From the NCBI GenBank assembly GCA_946479475.1, contig CAMLGG010000257.1, positions 1-7,474 on the forward strand: 7,474 nucleotides of DNA. Reading direction: 5' to 3'. The DNA is from an uncultured Ideonella sp. Lineage in GTDB: Bacteria; Pseudomonadota; Gammaproteobacteria; Burkholderiales; Burkholderiaceae. Positions 6,071 through 7,474 of this stretch are shown piece by piece; the first letter of the stretch is position 1; each line of letters opens with the position of its first letter. The notes below the pieces were generated by a model. It worked only from the letters and a program-made list of their open reading frames with translations, had not been told where the DNA came from and made no database searches. Both the position numbers and the translations under genes were made by a program.

Positions 6071-6145
6071 AGATATGTAAAGGTTTGCATGGGGACTGTT
6101 CCAGGGCACTCGGGCTTTCCCCTAGAACGTGGGCATAACGAACAT

Positions 6146-6821
6146 TCAGCGCATCAGGCCGCGAAGAACCGGCCAGACGTTGTCAAGGATGATCGGGTGG
6201 GCCTTGGCGACGGGGTGGATCCTGTCGGCCTGGAACCACTCTTCGGCGTCGGGCCGGTCGGCCACGCCCTTGAGCAGGAACGGCACGAGCGCGACCTTCT
6301 CGGCCTTGGCCACGTCCTCGAAGGCCTGCGCGAAGTCGGCGGTGTACTGCCGGCCGTAGTTGGGCGGGACCTGCATGCCCGCGAGCAGCACCTTCGCACC
6401 CGTGGCGCGCGCGGCCTTCACCATGGCCTGGAGGTTGTCGCGTGTCTGCGAGAGCGGCAGGCCGCGCAGTGCATCGTTGCCGCCCAGCTCGATCACCACG
6501 ACCTTGGGTGCCTGCGCCTTCAGCAAGGCCGGCAGGCGCGCTCGCCCGCCGGCGGTGGTGTCACCGCTGATGCTCGCGTTGACGACCTCGTACGGCAGCT
6601 TCTCGCTCGCGACCCGCTGCGACAGCAGCGCGACCCAGCCGGTGCCGCGCGCCAGGCCGTACTCGGCCGAGAGGCTGTCGCCGACGACGACGAGCCTGGC
6701 CGGGGCGGCCATCGCGGCCGGTGCCAGCAGCAGGCCGGCAAGCCACAGGCTAAAGTGGACAGCCTTTCGCCGCGGCCCGCCGGCCCGCCGCCAAACCCCG
6801 AGAAAGTCCCACAAGCTGCGC

Positions 6822-6823
<2 letters not shown>
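6146..6823 (-). CDS. tesA: GDSL/SGNH arylesterase, TesA-like (acyl-CoA thioesterase I / lysophospholipase family)
   Basis: A 225-aa exported SGNH hydrolase that cleaves esters or thioesters; family members act in the periplasm on aryl esters, acyl-CoA or lysophospholipids. The four SGNH blocks are present: G-D-S-L-S with nucleophile S50, S-G-D-T-T with G87, G-G-N-D with N116, and D-R-I-H-P with D200 and H203. The Sec signal peptide has its hydrophobic core at about 24-37 and ends A-M-A-A near 37-40. The mature part, about 185 residues, is normal for TesA. The region before the signal core (1-23) is unusually long, uses codons less biased to G/C at position three, and has no Shine-Dalgarno. 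ATG at 6823 is the only in-frame ATG before the signal core; TTG at 6814 is an alternative. It is divergent from the ABC ATPase gene, an arrangement also seen for E. coli tesA-ybbA, and is not functionally linked to formate dehydrogenase as far as can be seen. Confidence 0.9.

Positions 6824-7474
<651 letters not shown>

Larger units (their letters stand above)
6040..6145 (-). promoter_or_regulatory. Intergenic region and likely promoter region of the formate dehydrogenase operon
   Basis: These 106 bases separate the tesA stop from the GTG of the small Tat gene; both genes are on the minus strand. The region contains the most AT-rich spot nearby, TTTACATATCT on the minus strand (6081-6071). 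A weak sigma70-like pair can be drawn: TGGAAC (6103-6098) as -35 and TACATA (6079-6074) as -10 with an 18-base spacer, only about three of six matches each. That would put transcription start near 6067, at the edge of the first hairpin. No FNR-type TTGAT-N4-ATCAA box was found. Read-through from tesA is also possible because no convincing terminator separates them. Confidence 0.3.

Noticed and set aside
6085..6103. Sigma54-like TGG...TGC element on the minus strand before the small Tat gene
   Set aside because: The distance between the GG and GC elements is 12 bases rather than the required 10, so it does not fit a -24/-12 promoter.
6091..6122. GGGGA/TCCCC inverted repeat downstream of tesA as a terminator
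   Set aside because: Five-base arms with a 22-base loop and no T-run; too weak for an intrinsic terminator.

Overview
The window is GC-rich throughout and reads like a betaproteobacterial chromosome, most likely Burkholderiales. This rests on the strong G/C bias at third codon positions, the FDH3-type formate dehydrogenase operon and the divergent tesA / ABC-ATPase pair. The genus cannot be fixed from sequence reading alone.

Reading the minus strand from right to left, positions 6039 to 1 hold a formate dehydrogenase operon. It starts with a small twin-arginine (Tat) protein on a GTG start, followed by the large molybdenum/tungsten catalytic subunit FdhA (996 aa, Tat signal, cysteine instead of selenocysteine at the metal ligand). 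Next come a four-cluster iron-sulfur subunit (fdh3B), an uncharacterised 108-aa putative lipoprotein, the membrane cytochrome b556 gamma subunit, an uncharacterised 131-aa exported protein, and the N-terminal part of fdhD, which is cut by the window edge. Gaps are 58 bp or less and fdh3B overlaps the lipoprotein gene by 4 bp (ATGA), so the set is very probably one transcript. The product should be a periplasm-facing, NAD-independent formate:quinone oxidoreductase. Formate is oxidised at FdhA, electrons pass through the Fe-S subunit to haem b in the gamma subunit and then to quinone, and FdhD supplies the sulfur-transfer step needed for active cofactor.

Upstream on the same strand (6823 to 6146) is a GDSL/SGNH esterase of the TesA/arylesterase family. 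Head to head with it on the plus strand (6822 to the window end) is an ABC-transporter ATPase of the YbbA/LolD type, nearly complete. The two start codons share one CATG. The 106-bp gap between tesA and the formate dehydrogenase operon (6040-6145) is the best place for the operon promoter.

The points most worth a second look are: (1) two uncharacterised small exported proteins embedded in the operon; (2) predicted RNA hairpins that bury the ribosome binding sites of the first two operon genes; (3) a gamma subunit with a signal peptide, a periplasmic extension and an additional membrane helix, paired with an Fe-S subunit that has no membrane anchor; (4) the shared tesA/ABC start site. No mobile element, CRISPR, tRNA or rRNA was seen, and there is no gene-free stretch over 300 bases.
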